Notes: generated by a model from the sequence alone, not told the origin. 64,000 nt of DNA from Climacium dendroides (GCA_950106755.1 OX467082.1:24118001-24182000), one strand, 5' to 3'. Shown: positions 1 to 10,331, counted from the stretch's first letter. Made by a program: numbers and translations.

Positions 1-462
1 CCTGTTGAGGAGATGGTGGAGTTGCGACAGTTTATGGTGGCTATGTCACAAAAGAACGACTCCAAACTAGAGGCCATTATCAACAATCTTGGTGGGGCCA
101 TGCCTCTAGCATCTGTACAACCGTCTCAGGTTGACCAAGTGCTTTTGCTGCAGGGAGCACCAGCAAGACCAATGATGAGTGGATCCTCAGCTTATCCTCC
201 ACTCCACGATTGACTGGGGTGCCTTTTGTCTCTCTCACTCCTCTTGCAGGTTCCGCAGATCCTCCAGCTCCTCCTACTGAGGAGTGCCCCTCCACCCTTG
301 CACCTCCACTTGATGACGAGGACATGGCTCGAGTTCCACTTGATGGTGGCAGGTCTTCAGAGACCTTGGAGTCTAGCCCGAAGATGCCCGCGGATCCTGC
401 CATCGCCATTGATGATGATCGGAGTCATGCATTGGATGGCCAGGATGCACCATTAGATTGAC
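1..462 (+). pseudogene. Gene P, last exon remnant (copy C)
   Basis: The translation matches the last exon of gene P in element A (MVELRQFMVAMSQKNDSKLE... onward), a coiled-coil followed by a proline/serine/acidic disordered tail. A frameshift near 200-212 moves the reading frame from the first part (to about 213) into the second (210-461). The end, an ALDGQDAPLD tail followed by TGA, is at the same place as in copy A. About 35 bases downstream lies a degenerate copy (496-510) of the palindrome AGCTCGAGTCGAGCT, which is also found after P in A and B. The upstream exons lie outside the window. Confidence 0.8.
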
Positions 463-706
463 CACACAATCACTCGATATCATTTGTATAGAATTAGCTT
501 GACTCGAGCTGATTTGTGTCATAGGTTGTACTTAGATAGAGACCCTTAGTGTAGGAGACAAAACTTTTTGATAGAAAACAATTTTTTGGCAAATCCATAT
601 CTTCATGTAAGATGATGAATTTTTTGTATTCAATTTTATTAATCAATTATATGGATTTTCAGTAAAATTTTTAAATCTTGTTTGTCTGGCCCTTCCTGAA
701 TTGCAG

Positions 707-1891
707 AACTCCTCTGTTGGCTATCTCAACTGGACCGAATGAACTTCCAAAATCTATTGCTCCTATACAGCATGTACAAAGTCCACCATTTGGTTGTGGC
801 ACTATGGAAGCTACAAGTGGAGGTGCACCAGAATTTGAGTCCATGCACTTAGATGATGACATTTCTATTCCCGACGTTCAACTTCTGGAGATTGAAATGC
901 CGGACCCCGTTGGATCGACGTTGCCTTTGTGGGAAAAGGTAACCTCTTGCCCATGTGTCCTTGATCTTTGTGCTAATAGGTACCTCTGTATTCATAGTCT
1001 GCGACGTTTGGATTTTGCCTTTTTCCTTGAGTTTCGAAATGTGTCAGTGCAGCTTAGTAACTGGCTGCACATTTGTCCGTTTGATAGCAGGGATCGGTTC
1101 CTCCATCTGAACGTGGAGATACATCAAAGGATGTTGAAATTCCATTGACGTCTAGGGTGACCGTCGCCGAGAAGTAGTTAAATGTTGTCCTGGACTTGAA
1201 TGGAGTCTTGTGTGTCTGTGAAGACGCCAAGTACAAGGGGTGGACTATGCACATCGGGAATGCAGACCAACCGCACTCCGCCACGATTCCTGCGATTGTG
1301 GGACCGAAGGCGGTCTTTGTCCGCCCAAATTGCGCTCATTTTCTTTGTGAGCTAGGATTGATAGCACATGTTTCTATTTGGAGCTCAATGAAGAAGTTTA
1401 CTGTTCAAAAAATAATTGATTATCTTTTTGTCGATCTGGATAAGCCCCGCATTATACTTGGGTAGGAGTCTTGCACGACACTCAAGTGTGAGGAACAAGG
1501 CTGAATAGTCACATTCAGGGAGCCAGGCACCACCAAGGACCTGTTCGTGAAGGATGCGAACACCTTGTTTAATAATTTCAATGGGCAATTTCTTCGAGAG
1601 AATATTGTCATAGTTGACGACAGTCTTATGAAGCACTTCATGAACAAGTCGGAGAACGTTGTTCTCCCCATCAGCTGGTCTCCCAAGGGTAACGGTCCTA
1701 GGGACTCATATTTGGACATGGTCCTTTTGCCCTGGCTCAAGCGACTTCACGTAGCTCGAGATGAAGGGTTGAAATCATTTCGCAAGAGTAGTGCGGGGAA
1801 GATTGGGCGGAAGATGTTGTATGACGAGAGAAATCGTGGCATGTACAATAGTCTTATGGATGCAGTCAGAGTATCTTCAGCGTACCGATAG
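707..1891 (+). pseudogene. Gene Q remnant: NIF/FCP1-like HAD phosphatase (copy C)
   Basis: There are two exons, 707-938 (after TTGCAG, donor GTAACC) and 1091-1891 (after GATAGCAG), exactly as in copy A. The second exon encodes the HAD phosphatase domain: a DLNG motif at the nucleophile site, the conserved RPNC, IWSSMKK and a VDDS motif. It is broken by in-frame stops at 1175-1177 (TAG for a Trp codon in A), 1463-1465 (TAG for CAG) and 1502-1504 (TGA for CGG). All three are explained by C-to-T or G-to-A transitions. The VDDSP motif reads VDDSL here. The copy cannot make a full protein. Confidence 0.85.
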
Positions 1892-1990
1892 CGCATTGCA
1901 TTTCATTGCATGTTCTTCAACCATGTCGATGCAGTGACTATATCATTGTCTAATCGGCGTTATGAGAGGGTAGTTTATTTATTGCTTTAG

Positions 1991-2183
1991 TTCAAGTCGA
2001 GTCGTGCTGAATGGCATGTGGATTGTTCTCTGAGTTCCTAGTGAACTTCAGCTCGCCTCGACCTTAATGGCTCGTGCATTTGCATGTATGGTTAGAGATA
2101 TATGTAATTTCTATAATATATACTTTTCATGAATACCTTTCTGTATTTTCTTCTTCATCCAGTTTAGGTCGGGTCAACCTCAT
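1991..2183. repeat. Degenerate 21-bp palindromes between Q and R (copy C)
   Basis: Three imperfect copies of the A-type palindrome (half-site near TTCAGGTCGA, one central base, reverse complement) lie at 1991-2011, 2047-2067 and 2163-2183. The same three positions are occupied in element A (8827-8847, 8771-8791, 8655-8675), so they were already present in the common ancestor. Confidence 0.7.
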
Positions 2184-2292
2184 TCGATGACCAGGACTTC
2201 CTAAACTGCATATTTGTTATTGGAGTTTGCTTGTAAATGTAATTATAGTTACAGTTTTTGCTTGAATTGTTCTAATCTCTTTCTTTTCTTAG

Positions 2293-2697
2293 AATTTGGG
2301 AATGTCGTCCTCTCTTGTTTGGCACACCAGTCTTCCGTGCACTGCATCAGCTGACTCTTTCTCCGACTACGGGCAGAATCGAATTCTGAGTACAGGAAAC
2401 TTCATGTGTTCGGCTGCCACTGCAAATTTGACAATGGACTTCTCTCTAAAGCCCGTTGATGATGGGGTGGTGGATAGTCCCCCGGGTTTAGTTTCACATC
2501 GTCTAAAATCATATTTTCCATCGCCCATGAAGTCTAGCGATGTTTTTGCTACACCAATGTCGTCCTCACCTTGCGATAAAGCAATACAGCGGAAACTATA
2601 TGGTGAGGACGTGGGTCCTTACTCAGATGTTCAAGGAAATATGAGGGCTTTCCAAGCTCATGGATTACAAGCAAGTACAACCACAGGCCGAAGATGA
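2293..2697 (+). pseudogene. Gene R exon (copy C)
   Basis: An exon following TTTTCTTAG, 134 codons long, closely matches the R exon of element A (8141-8545, minus). It is serine/proline-rich with the shared core ILSTGNFMCSAATANLTMDF. The family is not recognised. Like copy A, it stops about 100 residues earlier than copy B, which continues into a basic, charged C-terminus. Since the rest of fragment C is decayed, I treat it as a remnant although this exon itself is open. Confidence 0.6.
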
Positions 2698-2947
2698 CAA
2701 AGGCAATCGTAGAGCTCAAGAGTAAATGTTACGTATAGTACTTGTTCATAGTGTAGAGTCATACATTCATGCTTCATGAAAGCTCAATGTGCATATTACA
2801 AAACAACTCAGTGCTCGAGTGAATTACACTCATAGTTTTATAGTGTACTTAGTACAATGTAATGAACTACATTACTGGCTTTTATAGTTCGTTGCCTGTA
2901 ATATAGTGTCACTGGCCCTACTCAAGCATAGTTGGAGATGTATGGAA

Positions 2948-3360
2948 AACACTATATTCATTAAAATGAGAGTTTTCCAAGAAAACGAGAGGTTCTAAAT
3001 ACATAGTTTTCTTTAAACATAGGTGATTTTGTTCTATACAGAGAGAAAAAAGCAATGCATCATTAGGAAAGAGTCTAAATACTGGAAGTCCATTATGAGA
3101 AGAATGGAATTTACTGATAATATCCATCAAATATACAAGTAATAGTGTGTACACAATGGAATGACACTTTGGATTCTAGACTTTACAATAGCCTTTTATA
3201 AGGAACCCAAAATTACATTTGGATTGTAGACTTTACAGTAGCCTTTTATAAGGAACCCAAAATGTTATCATGGTCAACAATTGTTGATGTTCAACTGTAC
3301 ATCTATATTGTACCGGATGATGTAGCTCATGCTCCGTAATAATCATAATGTGCTTTACTA
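2948..3360. other. Left subterminal region of element B and C/B junction
   Basis: No gene. The block ATTCATTAAAATGAGAGT, followed by TTCC and a second GAGAG motif, also occurs at the left end of element A (7695 onward), about the same distance below gene R (403 against 442 bp). In A some 300 bp of GC-rich terminal sequence follow outward; here they are absent and fragment C begins instead. A 50-bp tandem duplication (TTTGGATT-TAGACTTTACA...) lies at 3168-3263. Confidence 0.6.
3168..3263. repeat. 50-bp tandem duplication
   Basis: Two adjacent copies, beginning at 3168 and 3218, share GACTTTACA-TAGCC and TTTTATAAGGAACCCAAAAT with few differences. There is no coding content. Confidence 0.85.
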
Positions 3361-4077
3361 CTATGACATACTCTTCAACTTCTCATATGCCTTCAATATT
3401 TCCGGTCCTCTACTATACCCAGTACAAATTGCGGACCGCTCTCGAATGATGTCCCACTTTTGCTTCTCCAAGGACCTTTCTTCTGCAGCATTCCATAAAC
3501 GACGGCTCCCTTCTAGTCGGGACTCTCTACTAAGACTTGAGCACTGACGTTTTGGAACATTCAAGTATCTGCGTCTATGAATTGGAGGTAGTGGAACCTC
3601 CGATGTGGTTGCCTCTGCAATATACATGGAAGAGCTCTGAGATCGCTTCGTTTGGACACCCTCCGTCAGTGGAGGAAGGCGGGGAAGAGAGGAAGCAATA
3701 TTTGGATGCACTTGGCAAATCTCACTTGGAATGTCTAAAGTTACATTTGTTCCAATGCCTGGACAACCTTCCTCCCTGTAAAGCTTCCTTTGAGTCATTC
3801 GATCAGAAGTAGACGGTAAAGCACGTTGGCCAACGGATCGCAGCGGCGACGGGGAGCAAGAAAGCCGCGGACGCGTCCTACTACTCGGAGAACTGTCGAC
3901 CACGTTGTCCTCAATAGGCTTCGTCGAGAAATCCATGGTGGAATTTGCAGTAGCGGCCGAACACAGTAAATTTCCAGTGCTGAGAATGATGTATTGCCCA
4001 TAGTCTAAGATGGAGTCAGCAGAAGCTGCACAAGCGAATCCACCTTTTGAAACATGGGCCTCCGAAGTTCTCATCAT
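3361..4077 (-). CDS. Gene R exon (copy B), unknown function
   Basis: An exon of 239 codons begins right after an acceptor (TTGATAG) and ends in TGA-type stop at 3361. It shares with copies A and C the core ILSTGN-CSAATAN-TMDFS, then a serine/proline-rich part, and continues with a basic charged end (EERSLEKQKWDIIRERSAIC and further). I recognise no domain. It lies 0.4 kb downstream of Q on the same strand. It could be the last exon of a Q-R transcript or a separate gene whose first exon is non-coding; the sequence does not decide. It is the longest of the three copies and has no internal stop. Confidence 0.6.
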   Translation of the reverse strand: MMRTSEAHVSKGGFACAASADSILDYGQYIILSTGNLLCSAATANSTMDFSTKPIEDNVVDSSPSSRTRPRLSCSPSPLRSVGQRALPSTSDRMTQRKLYREEGCPGIGTNVTLDIPSEICQVHPNIASSLPRLPPLTEGVQTKRSQSSSMYIAEATTSEVPLPPIHRRRYLNVPKRQCSSLSRESRLEGSRRLWNAAEERSLEKQKWDIIRERSAICTGYSRGPEILKAYEKLKSMS

Positions 4078-4241
4078 CTATCAAGCAAAGAAAGGCACCG
4101 ATTGAAGAAGAACATAACTCAAATTGAGAAAACATTGCCGCGCAATACACAGACCTAACAATATAAGAACTAAAACAAAAGACAACACCCAGCAAAAAGC
4201 TCAAAAGAACTTTGACATGTATATAAGCCAAGCATGTGCTG

Positions 4242-4439
4242 TTTAGGTCGGACCGACCTAAACTGCACAAGTTGAAACGAATGAAGTGAATCACACATCA
4301 TACTGGAACAAAGCAGTTCAAACATATCACACACAAAACTGATATCGCTTAAACGTTCTGAATGGATTCATTCAATCCACCAGTCTACTAGTATCAATTA
4401 AAAAATAAGTATATACAATTTAAGGCGGACCGAGCTAAA
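4242..4439. repeat. Two 21-bp palindromes in the Q-R spacer (copy B)
   Basis: A perfect palindrome lies at 4242-4262 (half-site TTTAGGTCGG) and a degenerate one at 4419-4439 (TTAAGGCGG half). They occupy the spacer between genes Q and R, matching the position of three A-type palindromes in element A. Confidence 0.8.
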
Positions 4440-4493
4440 ATGCGCCAGTCTTGCAGTCGAACTACACTTCCCTAGGAAACCATAGACCATGAC

Positions 4494-5607
4494 CTAACTC
4501 AAACTAGACGAAGCGCGAACTACTTCCATTAGCACTTCGTATTCCTTGCGGTTCCTTTTGTCACAAAGCATTCGTTGCCCAATTCTTCCAGGACCATTTT
4601 CCTTGAATGCCTTCAAACCTTAGTCTCGAGCTATGTGTAAACGTTGAAACCAAGGAAGCAAAACATCGAAAAGAAAGGAGTCCCGCGGACCATTCCCTCT
4701 ATAACTCCACGAATCAGGCAGTATGACATTATGAGGCCTGTTCATTATATGCTTCACAGGACTGTCATCTACAATGACAGTATTGTCAGACGAGAAGCTT
4801 CCTCTTCTATCTTTAAATAACCGGTCTAGATTTTTGAGGAATAAGTCCTTGTCCATTCCTGGTATTTTGAAATAGGTCAACCTTCCCGATCTATCTCTTT
4901 GTTTTAGTGTTTGGCAGGAGTCCTGCCCAAGTATTTCTGAAGGCGGCAGTTCGTCTCGGAAAAGATATTGAGAAATCAGTTCAGTGGTAGACTTCTTCAT
5001 AGAACTCCACACTGAAACTGTTGCAAATTTTTGAAGCTCTGTAATGAAATTAGAGCAATGAGGCCGCACCCACACAGTCTTGGGTCCGACTAACGCGGGC
5101 TCAGTTGCGGAGTGCGGCTGCGAGAAGTCTCTCAATTTTTTGTGCGACAATCCCTTGGACTTCCAATCTTCGCAGACACATAGAATGCCATCTAGGTCTA
5201 GGACAACATTGATCCACTTGTCCGCCACCCTGGACCTGAATGGACAATCGACGCCCTCCGAAGTACCTTCACGACGACATGGAGGATCGGATTCCTGCTG
5301 TCAAAAGGAATAGAGTGAGGACAGTTAACATTCTGCACGTCCTCTTCGTGTCGACACTACAAAGATACGAATTCCAGAACCCGTGGACAATAGGGAAATG
5401 AACATACCTGTTGCTGAGAGGACTCAGCAAGAACATCAAGTTCAGTCTCGGGTTGAATGTCAGTCGTAACCACCTTCTTTGATTCACTTTGAGGAGGTTC
5501 CAGCATCGGCATTTCATCAAGGGCAACAAACTCATTTTCCAACACAGGAATTGATGGTGCTACAGAAGAAGCGCGAGTTGTACAAACATTGAAAGCATTC
5601 GGAAGCC
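4494..5607 (-). pseudogene. Gene Q: NIF/FCP1-like HAD phosphatase (copy B), one premature stop
   Basis: Exons are 5408-5607 (acceptor TTGCAG, donor GTATGT) and 4494-5294 (acceptor ACAGCAG). The first encodes a low-complexity leader; the second encodes a compact HAD domain. Visible motifs in order: nucleophile motif VVLDLDGIL (canonical DxDG), a RPHC-F segment, motif II in VSVWSSMKKST, the ESCQT-like motif typical of the NIF family, and motif IV VIVDDSP. Known NIF/FCP1/SCP proteins remove phosphate from serine, often on nuclear proteins such as the RNA polymerase II tail. A TAA at 4620-4622 replaces a Glu codon present in A; the frame stays open beyond it for 41 codons to TAG 4494-4496, so only about 42 residues are lost. 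The start codon is uncertain because an upstream exon may be missing from the model. Confidence 0.8.
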
Positions 5608-5795
5608 CTGCAATAGAAGAATTAAGATAGAATGTTGTGTAAGACAACGATATATTACAGCCTCAATAAATGAGTGTTAAAATACAAAATTGATTACAAA
5701 ATTTGGAACTCCATGGTTCAGTCCACTAGAAGTTCCCGTGTCCATAAAGAAACTCTATACACTATATCTACAAATGCAGCTCTAGAATACACATC

Positions 5796-5810
5796 AGCTC
5801 GAGTCGAGCT
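5796..5810. promoter_or_regulatory. Conserved palindrome after gene P (copy B)
   Basis: AGCTCGAGTCGAGCT lies just beyond the end of P, next to the conserved words ATCGAGTGATT and ACATCAGCTC. It is found at the same place in A (10332-10346) and, with one change, in C (496-510), while the flanking bases have diverged. It may mark the P 3' end or the Q promoter. Confidence 0.5.
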
Positions 5811-6943
5811 ACAACAAATGACATCGAGTGATTACTTGGCACAACCTGTTGGTGGATCATTGGCGTGGTCGGTGGTATTCCCGGGCACTACCCCTTCTGG
5901 ATCCACAGACAATTTCTGCCCACTATCACACTGCTGATCTTCCTTGGATATCCCCTCGCTTGCAGCTTGTGCGCCCTCCAAGGTCGATGTGACGTTCTTG
6001 GGTGATGAGGAACTCTAACCTCCACGTGTTTCTCTCACAGGAATAGGCGGAGGGATAAAATCTGGAGGCCCCAGTGGAAGAGGCGGAGTCGCAGCAGCAT
6101 CCCTCTGCGGAACGGAGACAGCACTATCATTGGATCCTGATGGGTTGTTTCCAATGAAGAGTTGCTGCGAAGCTGTTGGTGGTGGAAGCGTGGCAATAGG
6201 CTGGGCTTGATTTCTATCCAAGTACGATTGCCACATTACCCGATTATGCTCACGCTCCTCCCTATTCAACCTTTGTTCTTCTAGGAAGGCCTGCGCTAGA
6301 CCCGCAAAGTTTTTAGTTGATTCCTTTTGGAACTCTAAATTTTCCTCCCGGTCTTTCTTTTGTTCGCGCCTGATTTCCTCTTGCTGCTTCAAGACCACCG
6401 CCAGCGACATCGACAAGGCTTGCATATGGTCCACCTTCTTTTTCTTAGCAGGCCTAGTTTTGGAAACCGGAGTTTCAGCATCAACAGGTGGGACTGTCGT
6501 GTTCTGCAGCCCTGTTGAGCTTGACGACCCTAAATTGGTCTGCGATGCACGAGCACCTGGAGTGGTGATTTCGTCAAACACGTCGAAATCCACCGCAATG
6601 TCTTCTACGTCGAAGTCATCCTCTTCCTCCTCATTTTCATCTTCCTCAACGTCTTCTTCCATGCGCCTCTTCCCCCGGTTTTGGCCAGGCGAGGCAGCAG
6701 TCTCCGAGCGCCCCCTTGGTCTGGTCGAATCAAGGTTGGATTGCGACTCACGTTGAGTGGATACAATGTCTTCGTCAACAACGTATGAGGAGTTGAGGAA
6801 GTCATCCTTGTCCAACGATAAACCGACCGTGGCAATATTTTGCCAGATGTCTATTTCGCAATCCGGGACAATAGCGAAAACATCTACCCAGCTCATCTGC
6901 AGCCAAACACAACATGCAGAATCTCAGAGTTACTGACTTGCAA

Positions 6944-7161
6944 TTTAGGACGGTCCAACCTAAACAGCATCAAAGGAACACAGGCTAGGATAGGAAAATA
7001 ACGTCGACTATTATGACAATTAATCATTGAGTTCCAGCCTATGTATGCATTTTAGGGCGGTCCTCCCTAAACTGCAACCAGGATCTAGAAATTGTTCATT
7101 GACTACAAGTAAGCAGTAAGCGTCAAGTGCAGGTTTGCAATTTAGGTCGATCCGACTTAAA
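6944..7161. repeat. Three 21-bp palindromes in P intron 2 (copy B)
   Basis: Copies lie at 6944-6964, 7051-7071 and 7141-7161, with half-sites TTTAGGACGG, TTTAGGGCGG and TTTAGGTCGA. All are inside the intron between exons 2 and 3; the last begins about 14 bases after the donor. The same intron of element A contains A-type palindromes at 11459-11642. Confidence 0.85.
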
Positions 7162-7382
7162 TTGTAGCGATGTACTTACCAGTGCAGCACATGTCAATTT
7201 GCTCCCAGCAAAAACAGAGAATACGCTTGACCCCGGATGGCAGAACTTCTTGATGATCCCAAGGTAGAATTCCATTTGCAGCTCCATAATATACATTCTA
7301 AACGGTAGCTCATTGTACCTCTTAGATTCTTTATAAGTGATTGTATTTGGAGCTCGAAATTCCGGTTCAATCCGGACCTGCG

Positions 7383-7390
7383 TTGGCAGG
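7383..7390. repeat. Target site duplication, left (TTGGCAGG)
   Basis: This 8-bp word is repeated exactly at 27409-27416 on the other side of element A. Removing one copy plus element A rejoins gene P of element B in frame (LQSPDLPT to QVRIEPEF), which agrees with the uninterrupted homologous exon in A. Confidence 0.95.
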
Positions 7391-7690
7391 CAGGGTTGTC
7401 TCGGACGTATGTCCATCACGAAATCGCGTCCAAAATCCGGACGTCCAGACGTCATGGACGCGGCCGGACTGTGGTCGGTCGGCGTCTAGCGGTTGGTCAG
7501 ACGGTCGTGGGAGCGGTCGGGCGTGACGTCGCAGCGGTCGGTCGGGTGGCCGACGGAGCGGTCGGGAGGGCGACCGACGGAGTGATCGAGGGGAGTCGGG
7601 GACGTCTGACGGAGCGGTCGGGCGGACCGCCAGTCCGCAGGTTCGGGAGCGAACGGATCGTCCGATCGAACGCCGTCTGCAGGTTTAACG
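7391..7690. repeat. Left terminal inverted repeat and GC-rich subterminal block of A
   Basis: CAGGGTTG is followed by CCGGACGTCCA and then about 200 bp packed with CGGTCGG, GACGGAGCGG and related words. The right end (27085-27408) has the same word set in inverted orientation without long exact identity. Such subterminal repeats are typical transposase binding zones. The base composition is strongly unlike the AT-rich interior. Open frames here are by-products of the GC content. Confidence 0.85.
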
Positions 7691-8140
7691 TAATATTCAT
7701 TAAAATGAGAGTATTCCACCGAAATGAGAGTTACAGAAGTTTAATTTCATTTGAAAACGGAGAAGAGAATTCCTCAAACAATATTCAAATCATACAAGAA
7801 TTAAAATCAAATGAGCACAAGTAGGAATCAAATATCATAACCACAAGGTAAACGTTCATATTGACCTTTCACTTGTACACCATGAGTTGTTCCATACATC
7901 TTGAACTATACTTGGCTAGGTCCAGTGACACTATATTACAGGCAACAAACTATAAAGGCCAGTAATGTAGTTCATTACATTGTTCTGCGTACACCGTAAA
8001 AGCTACGAGTGTGATTTACTCGAGCTCTGAGTTCTTTTGTAATATGCACATTGAGCTTTCATGAAGCATGAATGTACGACTCTACACTATGAACAAGTAC
8101 TATACGTATCATTTACTCTTGAGCTCCACGATTGCCTTCG

Positions 8141-8545
8141 TCATCTTCGGCCTGTGGTTGTACTTGCTTGTAATTCATGAGCTTGGAAAGCCCACATACT
8201 TCCTTGAACATCCGAAGAAGGACCCATGTCCTCACCATATAGTTTCCGCTGTGTTGCTCTATCGCAAGGTGAGGACGACATCGATGTAGCAAAAACATCG
8301 GTAGACTTCATGGGTGATGGAGAACATGATTTTGGACGATGTGGAGCTGAACCCGGGGGACTATCCACCACCCCATCATCAACGGGCTTTAGGGAGAAGT
8401 CCATTGTCAAATTTGCAGTGGCAGCCGAACACATGAAGTTTCCTGTACTCAGAATTAGATTCTGCCCGTAGTCGGAGAAAGAGTCAGCTGATGCAGTGCA
8501 CGGAAGACTGGTGTGCCGAACTAGAGAGAACGACGTTCCCAAATT
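8141..8545 (-). CDS. Gene R exon (copy A), unknown function
   Basis: The exon follows TTTTCTTAG and encodes about 134 residues beginning NLGTSFSLVRHTSLP and containing ILSTGNFMCSAATANLTMDF. It is serine/proline-rich without a recognised domain. It ends about 100 residues before the B copy, whose charged C-terminus is missing; the following bases show no trace of it. It lies 0.4 kb downstream of Q on the same strand and may be its last exon or a separate gene. Confidence 0.55.
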   Translation of the reverse strand, partial: NLGTSFSLVRHTSLPCTASADSFSDYGQNLILSTGNFMCSAATANLTMDFSLKPVDDGVVDSPPGSAPHRPKSCSPSPMKSTDVFATSMSSSPCDRATQRKLYGEDMGPSSDVQGSMWAFQAHELQASTTTGRR

Positions 8546-8654
8546 CTAAGAAAACAAAGAGATTACAACAATTTAATCAAAAACTGTAACTGTTATTACA
8601 TTTACAAGTAAACTCCAATAGCAAATTTGCAGTCTAGGAAATCCTGGCCATCGA

Positions 8655-8847
8655 ATGAGGTCGACCCAACCTAAACTGGAGGAAGAAGAAAATACAGAAA
8701 GGTATTCATGAAAAGTATATATTACAGAAATTACGTATATCTCTAACCATACATGCAAATGCACGAGCCATTGAGGTCGAGGCGAGCTGAAGTTCACTAG
8801 GAACTCAGAGAACAATCCACATGCCATTCAGCACGACTCGACTTGAA
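8655..8847. repeat. Three degenerate A-type palindromes between Q and R
   Basis: Imperfect palindromes at 8655-8675, 8771-8791 and 8827-8847 keep the AGGTCGA/TCGACCT core with several mismatches. They correspond one by one to those in fragment C. Confidence 0.65.
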
Positions 8848-8945
8848 CTAAAGCAATAAATAAACTACCCTCTCGTAACGCCGATTAGACGATGACACAG
8901 TCACTGCATCCACGTGGCTCATGAACAGCAATGAAATGCAATGCG

Positions 8946-10135
8946 CTATCGGTACGCTGAAGATACTCTGACTGCATCCATAAGACTATTGTACATGCCA
9001 CGATTTCTCTCGTCATACAACATCTTCCGCCCAATTTTCCCCGCACTACTCTTGCGAAATGATTTCAACCCTTCATCTCGAGCTATGTGAAGTCGCTTGA
9101 GCCAGGGCAAAAGGATCATATCCAAATATGAGTCCCTAGGGCCGTTACCCTTGGGAGACCAACTGATGGGGAGAACGACGTTCTCCGACTTGTTCATGAA
9201 GTGCTTCATAGGACTATCGTCAACTATGACAGTATTCTCTCGAAGAAATTGCCCATTGAAATTATTAAACAAGGTGTTCGCGTCCTTCACGAACAGGTCC
9301 TTGGTGGTGCCTAGCTCCCTGAATGTGACTATCCGGCCTTGTTCCTCACACTTGAGCGTCGTGCAAGACTCCTGCCCAAGTATAATGCGAGGCTTATCCA
9401 GACCGACAAAAAGATAATCGACGATTTTTTGAACGGTAAACTTCTTCATGGAGCTCCAAATAGAAACGTGTGCTATCAATCCTAGCTCACGAAGGAAATG
9501 AGCGCAATTTGGGCGGACAAAGACTGCCTTCGGTCCCACAATCGCAGGAATCGTGGCGGAGTGCGGTTGGTCTGCATTCCCGACATGCACAGCCCACCCC
9601 TTGTACTTGGCGTCTTCACAGACACACAAGACTCCATTAAAGTCCAGGACAACATTCAGCCACTTCTCGGCGACGGTCACCCTGGACGTCAATGGAATCT
9701 CAACATCCTTCGACGTATCTCCACGTTCAGATGGGGGAACCGATCCCTGCTATCAAACGGACAAATGTGCAGCCAGTTACTAAGCTGCACTGACACATTT
9801 CGAAACTCAAGGAAAAAGGCAAAATCCAATTGTCGCAGACTATATACGAACATAGAGGTACCTATTAGCGCAGAGATCAAGAATGCATGGGCACGAGGTT
9901 ACCTTTTCCGGCAAAGACAGCATCAGTCCAACAGGGTCTGGCATTTCAATCTCCAGAAGCTGAGCGTCGGGAATAGAGATGTCATCATCTAAGTGCATGG
10001 ACTCAGATTCCGGTGCACCTCCACTTGTAGCTTTTATAATGCCACAACCAAATGTTGGACATTGTACATGCTGTACAGGAGCAATAGATTTCGGAAGATC
10101 ATTTGGTCCAGTTGAGATAGCCATTAGAGGAGGTT
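8946..10135 (-). CDS. Gene Q: NIF/FCP1-like HAD phosphatase (copy A)
   Basis: Exons are 9903-10135 (acceptor AATTGCAG, donor GTAACC) and 8946-9746 (acceptor GATAGCAG). The second is open for 266 codons. HAD motifs in order: VVLDFNGVL (nucleophile Asp kept, but the second Asp of DxD is Asn), RPNCAHFL, IWSSMKKF, GQESC, and VIVDDSP near two thirds of the exon. The family consists of serine phosphatases, often nuclear. The D-to-N change at the acid/base position would be expected to cripple catalysis while leaving phosphoserine binding possible; B has the canonical DLDG. The leader exon is acidic and not recognised. Its ATG is not conserved in C, so translation may begin in an earlier exon. P lies 0.25 kb upstream on the same strand. 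Confidence 0.85.
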
Positions 10136-10331
10136 CTGCAATTCAGAAAGGGCCAGACAAACAAGACTTAAAATTTTTACAGAAAAATCCGTATAATTGA
10201 TTAATAAAATTCATTACAAAAACGTCATCATCTTACATGAAGATATGGATTTGTCAAAAAATTGTTTTCTATCAAAAGTATTGTCTCCCACACTAAGGGT
10301 CTCTATCTAAGTGCAACCTATGACACAAATC

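Larger units (their letters stand above)
1..2947 (+). mobile_element. Fragment C: inverted, decayed piece of an A-like element
   Basis: This stretch is colinear, in reverse orientation, with about 7920-10850 of element A: the end of gene P, both exons of Q, the Q-R spacer and the R exon follow in the same order with the same splice sites. Similarity ends near 2947, where sequence typical of the left subterminal part of element B begins (ATTCATTAAAATGAGAG at 2955). The terminal GC-rich block and inverted repeat seen in A are missing. Many differences from A are C-to-T or G-to-A changes that make stops. The fragment runs off the left edge, so its total size is unknown. Confidence 0.85.
5838..7390 (-). 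pseudogene. Gene P, 3' part (copy B), cut off by insertion of element A
   Basis: The end of exon 2 is 7180-7390; it was continuous with 27409-28558 before element A inserted. It encodes RAPNTITYKESKRYNELPFR and a conserved FAGSKLTC box. Donor GTAAGT at 7175-7179 leads into an intron with three palindromes; exon 3 (6896 down) begins after GGCTGCAG with MSWVDVFAI. Exon 3 holds an acidic tract (EEDVEEDENEEEEDD), a basic KKKKVD stretch that could be a nuclear signal, a charged coiled coil (KQQEEIRREQKKDREENLEF) and a proline-rich tail. A TAG at 6015-6017 may be early: the frame continues to TAA at 5838-5840. Function unknown. Confidence 0.75.

Noticed and set aside
80..409. Antisense ORFs opposite gene P exon 3
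   Set aside because: They mirror the proline/serine-rich coding strand; splice sites and homology support the other strand only.
7396..7824. Arg/Gly-rich ORF in the GC-rich left end
   Set aside because: It is a by-product of CGGTCGG repeats and open frames appear on both strands; nothing similar is kept at the right end.
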